From Promethearchaeota archaeon Loki_b31 (GTDB lineage: Archaea > Asgardarchaeota > Lokiarchaeia > Sigyniarchaeales > SOKP01), in assembly GCA_005222975.1 (NCBI GenBank), contig NJBI01000022.1, positions 1-51,081 of the forward strand: a DNA stretch of 51,081 bases, given 5' to 3'. The notes under the pieces were generated by a model that was not told where the DNA came from, searched no databases, and was given only the letters and a program-made list of their open reading frames with translations. The translations under genes and the position numbers were made by a program. The first letter of the stretch is position 1; each line of letters starts with the position of its first letter. Below, piece after piece: positions 9,497-17,666 of the stretch.

Positions 9497-10293
9497 AAAT
9501 TTCTTTTTTGCGGTTTAAATTCTATTTCTTCTGTCATTTTGGTCCAACCAATAAATTGTTTTATCCAACCTATTAATCCATGATTATGTGAATGATAAAC
9601 TTTAAAATTTGGTTCATGAACTATAACAAATCCTTTTGCTACCCAATGTCTCGCCCAATCATGATCTTCTCCCCCACCAGCAAATTTTTCATTTATATTA
9701 TATTTCTCCCATAAATCTCTACGGATAATTGCATTTGTGAAGCCAAGTGCTCCTATTTTCATTTTTTTAGCGACGGTAATAGGAAACCATTGAAATAGGA
9801 AAATATGAAAATAAGGGCCAAGTCTTCCTATTTTCATATTTTTAACATTACTTATTATGAATCTTCTATTTCCGAAGTCTCTGCTAAAAAAATACATAAT
9901 ATTTTCAAACAGAGATACTCCGTAGTGCATAAGTGGATAGCCATAAACTCCTGCAACCTTTTCACTCTTAAAATTGTTTAAACCGTTTTCTAACCATTTA
10001 GTATTGATTGGGATAGAGTGCCCACTTAAAAACACAATATTTTCACCGATACTTTCTCTAATACCAAAATTACAAGCATATGGATAGGTAAATTTTCCTT
10101 CTGGTATTTTAACAATTTTACAATTATATTTTTTAGCAATTTCTAATGTTTTATCAGTTGAATTATCATCAACAATTACAATCTCAAAATTTTTATAAGT
10201 TTGTTTTTTTAGCATTAACAAAACATGTTCTAAATATCTTTCTTCATTCTTTGTTCTAATAATTATTGAAGTTTCAAGATTTTTTTTTTCCAT
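9493..10293 (-). CDS. GT2-family (GT-A) glycosyltransferase
   Basis: Inverting GT-A transferase of 266 residues. The N-terminal donor domain begins TSIIIRTKNEERYLE and continues IVIVDDNSTDKT, the usual GT2 nucleotide-binding start. Later NAIIRRDLWEKY and GGGEDHDWARHW supply the ED acceptor/catalytic-base motif. It ends near residue 266 without membrane helices. It converges on the truncated third radical SAM copy, and its start overlaps the end of a tiny zinc-ribbon gene upstream on the same strand. It probably adds a sugar to a surface glycan. The acceptor is unknown. Confidence 0.85.
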   Translation of the reverse strand: MEKKNLETSIIIRTKNEERYLEHVLLMLKKQTYKNFEIVIVDDNSTDKTLEIAKKYNCKIVKIPEGKFTYPYACNFGIRESIGENIVFLSGHSIPINTKWLENGLNNFKSEKVAGVYGYPLMHYGVSLFENIMYFFSRDFGNRRFIISNVKNMKIGRLGPYFHIFLFQWFPITVAKKMKIGALGFTNAIIRRDLWEKYNINEKFAGGGEDHDWARHWVAKGFVIVHEPNFKVYHSHNHGLIGWIKQFIGWTKMTEEIEFKPQKRNF

Positions 10294-10423
10294 AATTTTT
10301 ATGCTGCTTTATTAATTCAATATTTAATTCATTATTGTCTTTAGCTCCGCAATTAATACAATATCTTCTAGTTTTTTTATTAACTTGTCCACATTTATTG
10401 CATAAAACTTCATCTACTAACAT
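10274..10423 (-). CDS. Tiny zinc-ribbon protein
   Basis: A 49-residue ORF starting MLVDEVLCNKCGQVN. It carries two CxxC knuckles (CNKC and CINC, with the GA turn typical of zinc ribbons) followed by a charged helical tail. It overlaps the GT2 start by 20 bases in another frame, so the two are probably co-transcribed and translationally coupled. Such stand-alone ribbons are common in Asgard genomes and often bind nucleic acid or partner proteins; no specific role can be given. The regular Cys pairs make chance unlikely. Confidence 0.55.
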   Translation of the reverse strand: MLVDEVLCNKCGQVNKKTRRYCINCGAKDNNELNIELIKQHKNYGKKKS

Positions 10424-10538
10424 GAAAATTCGCTTTAAAAATATTTTTCAATTACTTAATTGGAATTCTCTTTTTTTAGATACTGAAATAAATCAAATCT
10501 AGATAATTTACAAAAATATAAAAATTTTTATTGAAAAG

Positions 10539-10619
10539 TTCAATACCGCCCCTACTCCCTATAGAAGTGGTTGTTTTACAGGTTTTATAGAAGGTATTTA
10601 GGGAACTGGAAGTATTGAA
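10539..10619. other. Nested inverted repeat, possible structured RNA
   Basis: TTCAATAC at 10539-10546 pairs with GTATTGAA at 10612-10619. Inside it TCCCTA at 10556-10561 pairs with TAGGGA at 10599-10604. Two nested helices with short internal loops suggest a folded RNA or a mobile-element end. The sequence between is richer in G+C than its surroundings. Confidence 0.4.
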
Positions 10620-10642
10620 AAATTAAAAAAAAATAAAAAGCT

Positions 10643-10704
10643 GTAGAAGGGTCAGAGGGCTAAAAACAGAGTAAAGAAGAATATTAGGAGTTTGACCCTT
10701 CTAC
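10643..10704. other. 12-bp inverted repeat
   Basis: GTAGAAGGGTCA at 10643-10654 is the exact reverse complement of TGACCCTTCTAC at 10693-10704, with a 38-base interior. It follows the nested repeat by 23 bases. It could be a long hairpin in a transcript or the ends of a small non-autonomous element. No flanking target duplication was obvious. Confidence 0.5.
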
Positions 10705-10936
10705 TTATTATAGATTAGGATTTTGTATAATATCATTTATTTTTATTGTAGGAAGTGATAGAGTGTATTTACTACAAAGAAATTGATATTATATATTTGA
10801 AGCTTTGTTAGGTGTGGTAGACTGATGCTCAATAGACAGCGCTATGATATTTTAACGCGATTAGTTATGATTAAAACCAATATCTCATTTAGCCTACTTA
10901 TTATTGATATAATACAAATTCTTTAAATTAATGATA

Positions 10937-11536
10937 TTATTGAAATAGGTTATATGGTAAATTTTTTGTTAAAATATTTACTCCCAATCTTGTTTTTTTT
11001 ACTCCTTTATAATCATTCTTATAATTTTTAATATTGCTATTAAGAATTTCCACGGCATTTTGCGCATTCTCTGCTTCAAATATCTTATCAAGCCTTCTTT
11101 TATCCAAGCGCATGGATTTAAGATTACCACTCCATCCATCAAAATCTATTGCGATTATCATTTTATTCATTTGCCAAGCTAAAGCGATCTCGCTTAATGT
11201 CCCAGATCCTCCACCTATTGCTATAATAGCATCACACATACTAACCAAAATTACATTTCGAGCTAATCAAAGACCTGTCGGAATAATTATGTCCGCTTTA
11301 TAATTACTAGAGGATTTATTATAGTCTGGTAAGACCCCAATTGTCATACCTTTTTTGTATTTTTTGGAAGATTTAGCACCTAAAATTGATGCTTCCATAA
11401 CACCTCCCATTCCACCATTCGCCAAACAATATTCATTATCAATAAGAAGTTCTCCAACTTCAAAGGCACATTTCCATTTGATATTATCTTTGGTAAGATG
11501 TGCATCTCCAATGACTCCAATAATAATTTCAAGCAT
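10937..11536 (-). pseudogene. LOG/TIGR00725-like nucleotide-binding protein with in-frame TGA
   Basis: Two blocks in one frame are separated by a single TGA at 11267-11269. Upstream block: IIIGVIGDAH, NGGMGGVMEAS, IGVLPDYNKS, IIIPTGL. Downstream block: LARNVILVSMCDAIIAIGGG, GTLSEIALAW. Together they give the Rossmann-like fold of LOG/TIGR00725 proteins, including the GGGxGTLxE phosphate-binding motif. Relatives usually have a small residue such as Gly at the TGA position, so GGA to TGA nonsense is the simplest reading. Because the genome has selenocysteine machinery, recoding is a formal alternative. The gene overlaps the deacetylase-like gene by 8 bases, suggesting one transcript. Confidence 0.6.
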
Positions 11537-12377
11537 CCTTCAATTTCCTCAATATTTTTGCTATATTCCTATTAATACAATATCTTCCAATTTTATATGG
11601 GTTATTTGGTGCATGGTTTATTGATAATCCAAATTTATATCCTGAATCTTTACATATCTGCCAGACATCCTTGTTACTTTTTCCTTCTGGATAGCAAAAA
11701 ATATCAATCGGTTTAATACCCAAGTTTTCTAAATGTTTTTTGGAATTTAATACCTCCCTTTTTGAACTCTTTTTATGGTACCTTAGATCCCGATGATATA
11801 CTCCGTGGCTAATAATATTAAACAATTTTGACAATTCAATAACCTCCTTTTGGTTTAAAAATTGATTTTTCAAAATTTCAAAATTATATTTAAAAGAATT
11901 TTTAATCTCCTCAATTTCACTTATATTCATCTTAATATATATTTTTTTTAATAAATCAAGATTACAATTCTTTTGATTATTAATAGATAAATAACTACAT
12001 AGCTCTTCAATGGAATTATTTTTAATTATATTATAGATTAAGTCCATCCCAGAAAATTCATGTAAAAAGGAGTTCCCTATATTAATTGCGAAAGAGCAAT
12101 TCTCTTTTTTAAGTCCAACACTTCTGTATTCTTTTTTTAATATTTTTGCTACAGTTAAATGTTCTTTATAACCATCATCAAAAGTGATATGTAAATTTTT
12201 TCTAGTATCAATTGACTCCGTTATGGTCCCAAATGAAAATTTCGATTTGATTATCTCATTGATTAGTTCAATTAGTTTATCTATTTTAATTACCATATTT
12301 CTTTGATAATATAAGTTATCGATTGAGGAGTCATCGCACTCAACTCTATGAATCATTATTATAAGTGGCTTTTTCAT
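11529..12377 (-). CDS. Polysaccharide deacetylase-like (NodB/CE4) protein
   Basis: 282 residues with HITFDDGYKEHL (the TFDDG metal/catalytic Asp motif near residue 70), ISHGVYHRDL (counterpart of the SHTxxH metal motif) and FCYPEGKSNKDV (the motif-3 region with Pro). This order is that of CE4 deacetylases that remove N-acetyl groups from amino sugars. The middle is lysine-rich and diverged, and there is no signal peptide, so it probably acts in the cytoplasm on a precursor glycan. It starts with ATG at 12377 and is the first gene of a unit with the LOG-like gene. Confidence 0.7.
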   Translation of the reverse strand: MKKPLIIMIHRVECDDSSIDNLYYQRNMVIKIDKLIELINEIIKSKFSFGTITESIDTRKNLHITFDDGYKEHLTVAKILKKEYRSVGLKKENCSFAINIGNSFLHEFSGMDLIYNIIKNNSIEELCSYLSINNQKNCNLDLLKKIYIKMNISEIEEIKNSFKYNFEILKNQFLNQKEVIELSKLFNIISHGVYHRDLRYHKKSSKREVLNSKKHLENLGIKPIDIFCYPEGKSNKDVWQICKDSGYKFGLSINHAPNNPYKIGRYCINRNIAKILRKLKDA

Positions 12378-12588
12378 ATGAAACCTTCATCAATTTTGTA
12401 TATATTCTTTTTTATTTGATTCTGAATATAACCTTTATCTTCTGATTTAATCACAACTAGTTATTTGTTAAATAACAGATTTTCTTCATCGATTTTTTAC
12501 CAAGATTACTGATTTTAACTTAAAAAACAATATCCAGATTTCCCAAAATTAGAAAATATTTTTATATGAGTAAACAGAAATAGTGATT

Positions 12589-12930
12589 ATGGAAGAGCCA
12601 AAAGAGACGGATACTGAGCTTGAGGAATCACCCGATGCAGTCCCGCAAGACTTCAATCGCGACGATTTCTTGATAGAGGTTGAGGAGAACAAGGATGGAA
12701 TACCAACTTTTATGGTAAAATCAGAGGAATTCTCTCAAAAGATAAGAGATGCTATAAAGAACGCGACTAATTATTTTAAATTCAAGTTTAAGAAGATTTT
12801 CAGTAAGAAGTATCAAGAGGAACGGCAGTATAACTTATCAATAAAGAATTATTGTCAAAACAAAAAATTAGAAAAGCAATTAAAACGACTTGAAGATTCG
12901 CTGCAAAAAACTCACGAGCTAACAAGCTAA
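12589..12930 (+). CDS. Small acidic/basic unknown protein
   Basis: 113 residues from the ATG at 12589; a GTG two codons earlier is possible. The first 30 residues are very acidic (EEPKETDTELEESPD). The rest is basic and probably helical, with a KFKFKKIFSKK patch and a coiled-coil-like end (KKLEKQLKRLEDSLQKTHE). It is not recognised. A second small gene follows after 27 bases and an AAA protein after that, all on the same strand, so the three may form one unit. Confidence 0.55.
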   Translation: MEEPKETDTELEESPDAVPQDFNRDDFLIEVEENKDGIPTFMVKSEEFSQKIRDAIKNATNYFKFKFKKIFSKKYQEERQYNLSIKNYCQNKKLEKQLKRLEDSLQKTHELTS

Positions 12931-12957
12931 ATTAAGGAGGATACATCGAAAATCATT

Positions 12958-13176
12958 TTGGATATAGAATGGGTAGTTATTTTGGTACAGCGTCAAATGG
13001 ATAGGATTGAAGATGTAGAATCTTATATGAAGGAGAATTTAGGTTCGGATTGGGGTAAACTTAAACATCAATGGCAGGAATATAAAACAGGGGAGATATC
13101 GAGGGGTGAATTTACTAAGGAAGCGTTAAAAAAATTAGGAAAGAAATTTCTAGGAATTTTTGTAAATATGTCGTAA
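12958..13176 (+). CDS. Small helical unknown protein
   Basis: 72 residues from a TTG start. A strong AAGGAGG at about 12935 lies upstream, but rather far from this TTG, so the start is uncertain. The sequence is charged and helical (QMDRIEDVESYMKENLGSDW, then EFTKEALKKLGKKF). No family recognised. It is placed between the acidic/basic gene and the Cdc48-like gene on the same strand. Confidence 0.5.
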   Translation: MDIEWVVILVQRQMDRIEDVESYMKENLGSDWGKLKHQWQEYKTGEISRGEFTKEALKKLGKKFLGIFVNMS

Positions 13177-13335
13177 ATTGGAGTTAATCTTTAATGAATT
13201 TATACTACCAGTTTTAAAAATAATCTATATATGATATTTCTGTATTTTTTTAGATTAAATTAAAGAGGGGAATGTTCAACATTTCTATATGATTAAAAAT
13301 TATAAACCAGGATAAATTAATTGATCTATGAGGGA

Positions 13336-14679
13336 ATGAGTACGATGAAAGAAAATGTGAGAAGAGTAAAAATTAGAGATGTATATAGGGGAGATGCGGG
13401 GAGAGGTAGGATTCGAATTGATCCGCGTATAATAAAAGAGTTGAATCTTAAAACGGGTGATGCTATTGGAATTAGTAATCCAGCAACAAATAAAACAACA
13501 GCAGCATTGTTATATCCGGGAAAAGACGAAGATAAAAGTTCAAATGCGATTAGGATCGATTCTTCAATACGGCGCAATTTGGATGCCACATTAGATGATT
13601 TTGTTGAAATTCAGAAAATACAGCATAGTCCTGCTGAAAGGGTAACATTTGCGGGAGTAGAGGAGTCTGTAATCATACGAGATCCAAACCGTTTAGTGAG
13701 GATGTTAGAAAATCGTCTTATTACTAAGGGTGATATTTTAAGTTTCAATGCGATGGGTAGAAGGATTGATTTTATAGTTGTTGATTATGCACCGTTGGCA
13801 GATGCAGTACGAGTCCATTTAGAAACGAAGATCACAATTTCTGAAAAGACCTATAAAGAGTTAGAGGAATTAGAAAGTAAAAGAGTCACTTTTGAAGATG
13901 TTGGTGGCTTAGAAGAAGAAATTCAAATGCTAAGAGAAATTATACTGATGCCTATAAATCACCCCGAAATATTTCAGAGGTTAAATATAAAACCCCTTAA
14001 TGGTGTTTTATTATATAGTAATCCCGGAGTTGGAAAGACATTATTAGTTGAAGCATTAATTAATGAAGCAAACGTACATTCTGTTACTATTGAAGGTCCA
14101 GAGATTTTTAATAAATTTGAGGGGGAGAGTGAAAACAATCTTCGTGCTATATTCAAAGAGGCAGAATCAAAGGCACCTTCAATAATCTTTATTAATAGAA
14201 TAAGCGCAATTGCTCCAAAAAGTGAGGATCCTTCTAGTAATTTGAAAAAAAGAATTGTAGATCAACTCCTAATCTTATTAGATGGAATTAACAAAAAAGG
14301 AGATATTGTTGTTATAGCCGAAACGAATGATGTAAAAGGTATACATGAAGCATTGATACGATCTGGAAGGTTTGATAGAGAGATCGAAATTAAACCTCCT
14401 GATACGAAGGGAAGATTAGAAATATTAAGAATTCATACACGGGGAATGCCTTTGAATGAAGATGTTGATCTTGGCGTAATAGCGGAAAAAACTCAAGGTC
14501 TTGTCGGAGTGGATCTTGAGTTATTGGTTAAGGAAGTGGCAATGTTAGCAATGAGAGAAATTTTACCACATATCGAAGACGACAAACCAGTTCCCCCAAA
14601 AGTTTTATCATCACTTCAAATTAAAATGGAACATTTTCTTGCTGCGTTAAATAAAATTAATCCTATTGATTCAAACTAA
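13336..14679 (+). CDS. Cdc48-like protein with one degenerate AAA domain
   Basis: About 447 residues. Residues 1-95 resemble the Cdc48/VAT double-psi barrel N-domain (RIRIDPRIIKELNLKTGD, IRIDSSIRRNL). Residues 105-165 match its second subdomain. One AAA module starts at FEDVGGLEEE (about 186). Walker A reads SNPGVGKT (228-235) instead of GPPGTGKT. Walker B reads IIFINRI (283-289), with the Asp-Glu pair replaced by Asn-Arg. Sensor-1 Asn (ETND) and the RSGRFDRE arginine-finger region are kept. The second AAA domain of true Cdc48 is missing. ATP may bind but hydrolysis is doubtful. It probably acts as a regulatory or adaptor subunit. ATG at 13345 is an alternative start. Confidence 0.8.
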   Translation: MSTMKENVRRVKIRDVYRGDAGRGRIRIDPRIIKELNLKTGDAIGISNPATNKTTAALLYPGKDEDKSSNAIRIDSSIRRNLDATLDDFVEIQKIQHSPAERVTFAGVEESVIIRDPNRLVRMLENRLITKGDILSFNAMGRRIDFIVVDYAPLADAVRVHLETKITISEKTYKELEELESKRVTFEDVGGLEEEIQMLREIILMPINHPEIFQRLNIKPLNGVLLYSNPGVGKTLLVEALINEANVHSVTIEGPEIFNKFEGESENNLRAIFKEAESKAPSIIFINRISAIAPKSEDPSSNLKKRIVDQLLILLDGINKKGDIVVIAETNDVKGIHEALIRSGRFDREIEIKPPDTKGRLEILRIHTRGMPLNEDVDLGVIAEKTQGLVGVDLELLVKEVAMLAMREILPHIEDDKPVPPKVLSSLQIKMEHFLAALNKINPIDSN

Positions 14680-14737
14680 TTTACCAAATATCAGAAATTA
14701 ATTTTTCCCCAATAATAACTCCATCTATTAACAATAA

Positions 14738-14947
14738 TTATGTTTCTTCCCACATTTTTAACCGTGTTTTCTCATGGTTTTCAACCATAACAGATACCAT
14801 CGCAGAGAATGACTTTTCTAAAATATCAACCTAGTTTGGAGTTATCTCAATATTTATTCCCCATTCATCATTTTCTATTCTTTGCGATATTTTTTATTCC
14901 CTTATTATATGTTTGATTTTCCAGTTTGTAAACGTAATTGCAAGCAT
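14738..14947 (-). pseudogene. Decayed small ORF with two internal stops
   Basis: From the ATG at 14945-14947 one frame runs 70 codons to the TAA at 14738-14740, interrupted by a TAA after 17 codons and a TAG about 22 codons later. The text between is protein-like (KISQRIENDEWGINIEITPN; EKSFSAMVSVMVENHEKT). This is what a recently silenced gene looks like. The family is not recognised. Confidence 0.35.
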
Positions 14948-14978
14948 CTTAATTTTAAAATCACTGTTAAAATTTAAA

Positions 14979-15003
14979 ATTGGGGGATCTACTATCCCCC
15001 AAT
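14979..15003. terminator. Perfect 10-bp hairpin
   Basis: ATTGGGGGAT (14979-14988) pairs exactly with ATCCCCCAAT (14994-15003) around a 5-base loop. It lies downstream of the AAA gene and also downstream of the convergent response-regulator gene, so it could stop both transcripts. Confidence 0.55.
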
Positions 15004-15111
15004 TAATCGTAGAATGACGTTTGGTTTGCTGTTTAATTTATTTTGGGTCTTTTTTAAACCAATTCTCTTATAATTTTAATTAGATTATCAACTGAAAGGG
15101 GTTTTTTCAAT

Positions 15112-15555
15112 CTATAGTAAGATTCCTAATTTCAATGCATTTTTTTTACTTAAGAAAGGCAGTATATTATTAGATTCCTCGTTTGATGGAATTAGGTTAT
15201 TACATATATTATTAATTTTATTTAGAAAGATTTTAAGACTAAAAGGTTTATCGATGAAGTCTAAAGCACCCATGGAGATTACTTCTTCTTTTACATTTGA
15301 ATCTCCACTACAAATAATCAATTTAGCATTTTTATCGAGTTCTAGGATTTCTTCTGCAGCCTCTTTACCATCTTTCACAGGCATGTGATAATCCATTATA
15401 ATTAAATCCGGTTTTATCTTAAAATTTCTAAATTTTGAAACCGCATCTTCCCCATTTCGAGCCATTGCCATTATCTCGAATCCACATATATTTGGAATTT
15501 TTTGGTACAATTTTAAAGTAGAACAATCATCATCAACTATAAAAATTCTTACCAT
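15112..15555 (-). CDS. cheY: CheY-like response regulator, receiver domain only
   Basis: 147 residues that are almost entirely a receiver domain. The acidic pocket is Asp8-Asp10, the phospho-acceptor Asp55 sits in IIMDYHMP, the switch Ser83 in ICSGD, and Lys103 in IDKPF. A short tail of about 25 residues has no output domain. It should relay phosphate to a partner, as CheY does to the flagellar or archaellar motor. The next gene upstream on the same strand is a broken chemoreceptor, which supports a chemotaxis origin. Whether any chemotaxis system still works here cannot be told. Confidence 0.85.
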   Translation of the reverse strand: MVRIFIVDDDCSTLKLYQKIPNICGFEIMAMARNGEDAVSKFRNFKIKPDLIIMDYHMPVKDGKEAAEEILELDKNAKLIICSGDSNVKEEVISMGALDFIDKPFSLKIFLNKINNICNNLIPSNEESNNILPFLSKKNALKLGILL

Positions 15556-15603
15556 CTTTTCTTATCCCTGTTCTTTATTTTTATTAAAAATATTAAAAAA
15601 AAT

Positions 15604-16151
15604 TTAGTTTTCAAGCGATATTCGCGTATTATTTTTGCTTAACTCGTTATATTTATTTATTCCATTATAGTTTACTAATATACTTTTTAATTCCTCACCC
15701 ATAGTTCCTAATTTATGAGCTGTTGCGCTGATCTCTTCCATAGAGGTATTCTGTTCTTCAGTGGAAGCGCTAATTCCTTCCATTGAAGATGCTGTAATTT
15801 GTATACTCTCAATGATACCCTTAATTATTCCACCAGTATTGCTAACTTCTCGTTTTGAGTCCTCTGCTAGTCTTCGAACATTATCTGCAACGACAGCAAA
15901 ACCTCTCCCATATTCTCCCGCCCTTCCTGCTTCAATACTTGCATTAAGAGCTAATAGATTTGTTTGTTCTGAAATATCAAGATAAAAGCAGTTATATTAG
16001 CCTCTTTGTTTATTGGAATAGTACTTAGCACCATATTTCTAATTAGACTATTTATTTTTGCTTGTTTTGTCCCATCATATAGTTTTGCTTGTACCTCGTT
16101 GATTACTAATTTTTTTCCTAAAAATGAATAAAATTTATATAAAAATGTCAT
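15604..16151 (-). pseudogene. Broken PAS-chemoreceptor (MCP)
   Basis: The minus strand from about 15987 down to TAA at 15604-15606 reads as an MCP signalling tip: [20 protein letters not shown], then [20 protein letters not shown], then [20 protein letters not shown]. This is the hairpin that binds CheA/CheW. Upstream, in another frame (16151 to about 15990), is a short stretch resembling the end of a PAS domain (KINSLIRNMVLSTIPINKEA). A frame change near 15985 separates them, and the adaptation helices, HAMP and membrane parts are absent. It is an internally deleted, frameshifted receptor of cytoplasmic type next to cheY. Confidence 0.7.
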
Positions 16152-16211
16152 AATATGTTATTTGATATTAATTTTAAAATATTCAAAATTACTAGAGGGG
16201 TTTCTATTAAA

Positions 16212-17300
16212 ATGTTGGAATCTAATTCGAATGTGCCAAAATCTATTGAAAAATTAATGGCAGTATATGAAAAATATGAAACAAAAACTAGAAAGAAAAA
16301 GTTTTGGACAGATCCAATTACATCTTTTCATGAGGACTATTTCTATACCAAATACAAAACAAAACACTACAAACTTTCTAAATTACTTTTAATTATGAGC
16401 ATTTTACTATACGCATTGTATTTTGTGGGCTTCTTTATTGAAGCATATGTACTTAATATTCCCGGACGTAGTGGTGAATTAATTTACCGTATAATTCTTT
16501 TTGCTATACCGTTAGGATTCATTCTCCTTCTTATCTTTTTAATTGTGAAAGACTTAAACAAATGGAACTGGGTCTCTTATGCTATTTGGACTTCTATCTT
16601 ATTAGCAGCTATATTAACTGGTGTTACATTTTTTAGAACATTTATAGGACAGGAAAAAATGAGTTTTAGCACAATTTATACCGCCGCAGGAATAGGATGG
16701 GCTCCAGCTTGCATAGTATTTTATGTTACATATAAACATCATAAATATATTACTGATTATGGGGGGATACATCTATTTCTCGGATGGATTTACAGAATCA
16801 GCAAAAATCACGGAGATTTTAGAGCTCTAAGAACCTCTTTTGAAAAATTCTTAATTGATTTTGATAGCTGGCTTAACAACACTTTAGGATTGATAATAAG
16901 AGAGAGATGGCGGATTTCAGAAGGATTTTCTCTAAATGCTATTTCCAATGAAAAATTTGTCGATAACATTAGCATAAATTATAGGACTGAAATCGAAAAT
17001 GCGGTCTCAGGATTATTGGTAGAGGATATTTTGAAGACTAAACTCTTTGAAAGTATTCACGAATCAGAAAGAAAAATCTCAAAACTTAGTAGATTCAATT
17101 TAAGAACTCTTAGTTATGAACTCGCATTGGATCAACTTCCCAAGATTGTTGACCTCATTAAAAAACTCTCATCAAAAGATTTGGAAGTACGATACTACTC
17201 TTTTAAACAAAAATTTAACAAATATAAATCAAAACTCTTTGCCTTCTTTGTCTTCTTCGTTGGTACTCTACTCCCGATTGTACTTCCACTATTTGGTTAA
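16212..17300 (+). CDS. Multi-pass membrane protein of unknown function
   Basis: 362 residues from the ATG at 16212, chosen because GAGGGG lies about 12 bases before it; a longer start at 16155 adds 19 residues without a ribosome site. Four hydrophobic segments fall between about residues 55 and 180. A long soluble, helical, charged region follows (about 185-340), then one membrane helix at the C-terminus (FFVFFVGTLLPIVLPLFG). The soluble part has no motif I recognise. It stands between two pseudogenes and appears intact. Confidence 0.6.
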   Translation: MLESNSNVPKSIEKLMAVYEKYETKTRKKKFWTDPITSFHEDYFYTKYKTKHYKLSKLLLIMSILLYALYFVGFFIEAYVLNIPGRSGELIYRIILFAIPLGFILLLIFLIVKDLNKWNWVSYAIWTSILLAAILTGVTFFRTFIGQEKMSFSTIYTAAGIGWAPACIVFYVTYKHHKYITDYGGIHLFLGWIYRISKNHGDFRALRTSFEKFLIDFDSWLNNTLGLIIRERWRISEGFSLNAISNEKFVDNISINYRTEIENAVSGLLVEDILKTKLFESIHESERKISKLSRFNLRTLSYELALDQLPKIVDLIKKLSSKDLEVRYYSFKQKFNKYKSKLFAFFVFFVGTLLPIVLPLFG

Positions 17301-17666
17301 AAAAAATTTTTTTTTCTCTTTTTTTATTGTTTAGATTAACTAAAAATGGTAGTTATATAATTATAAAGACCTTGTACCAAACCTAAAATTAGAGTAAAAA
17401 AAGCTAATTTTATGGTCTTTGAAGCTTATAAAAACAAATTATTTTCACCAATAAACTAAGAGTAAGTTATAGGGCTTACTTATGTTTATAACCCGTATTG
17501 AATTTTTTTACCAGAATTTTTCCAGTATTTTATTTAAAACTAATATTATCTTTATATGTAAGAACTCCTAATTTTATGATTTTTAATATGATTTCTTCTG
17601 AAATTTTATATAGAAGAGAGATGATTATTTTATTATAAAATCATTGAGAGAAGCATCACTAAACCT
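17301..17666. other. AT-rich intergenic region
   Basis: Begins with a T-rich run just after the membrane protein gene, a probable transcription stop. It contains a weak inverted repeat (AAAGACC near 17364 and GGTCTTT near 17414). No coding stretch was recognised. Confidence 0.4.

Larger units (their letters stand above)
10424..10936. other. Intergenic region with inverted repeats
   Basis: About 510 bases without a gene on either strand. It lies between the 5' end of the zinc-ribbon/GT2 unit and the 3' end of the LOG-like gene. It contains two structured inverted-repeat elements, listed separately. No coding stretch was recognised. Confidence 0.5.

Noticed and set aside
11267..11269. Selenoprotein call for the LOG-like gene
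   Set aside because: The TGA sits where relatives have a small residue, not Cys, and no SECIS could be shown; nonsense is simpler.
15761..15985. A 74-codon plus-strand frame
   Set aside because: It is the antisense of the chemoreceptor signalling tip, whose conserved [16 protein letters not shown] reads on the minus strand.
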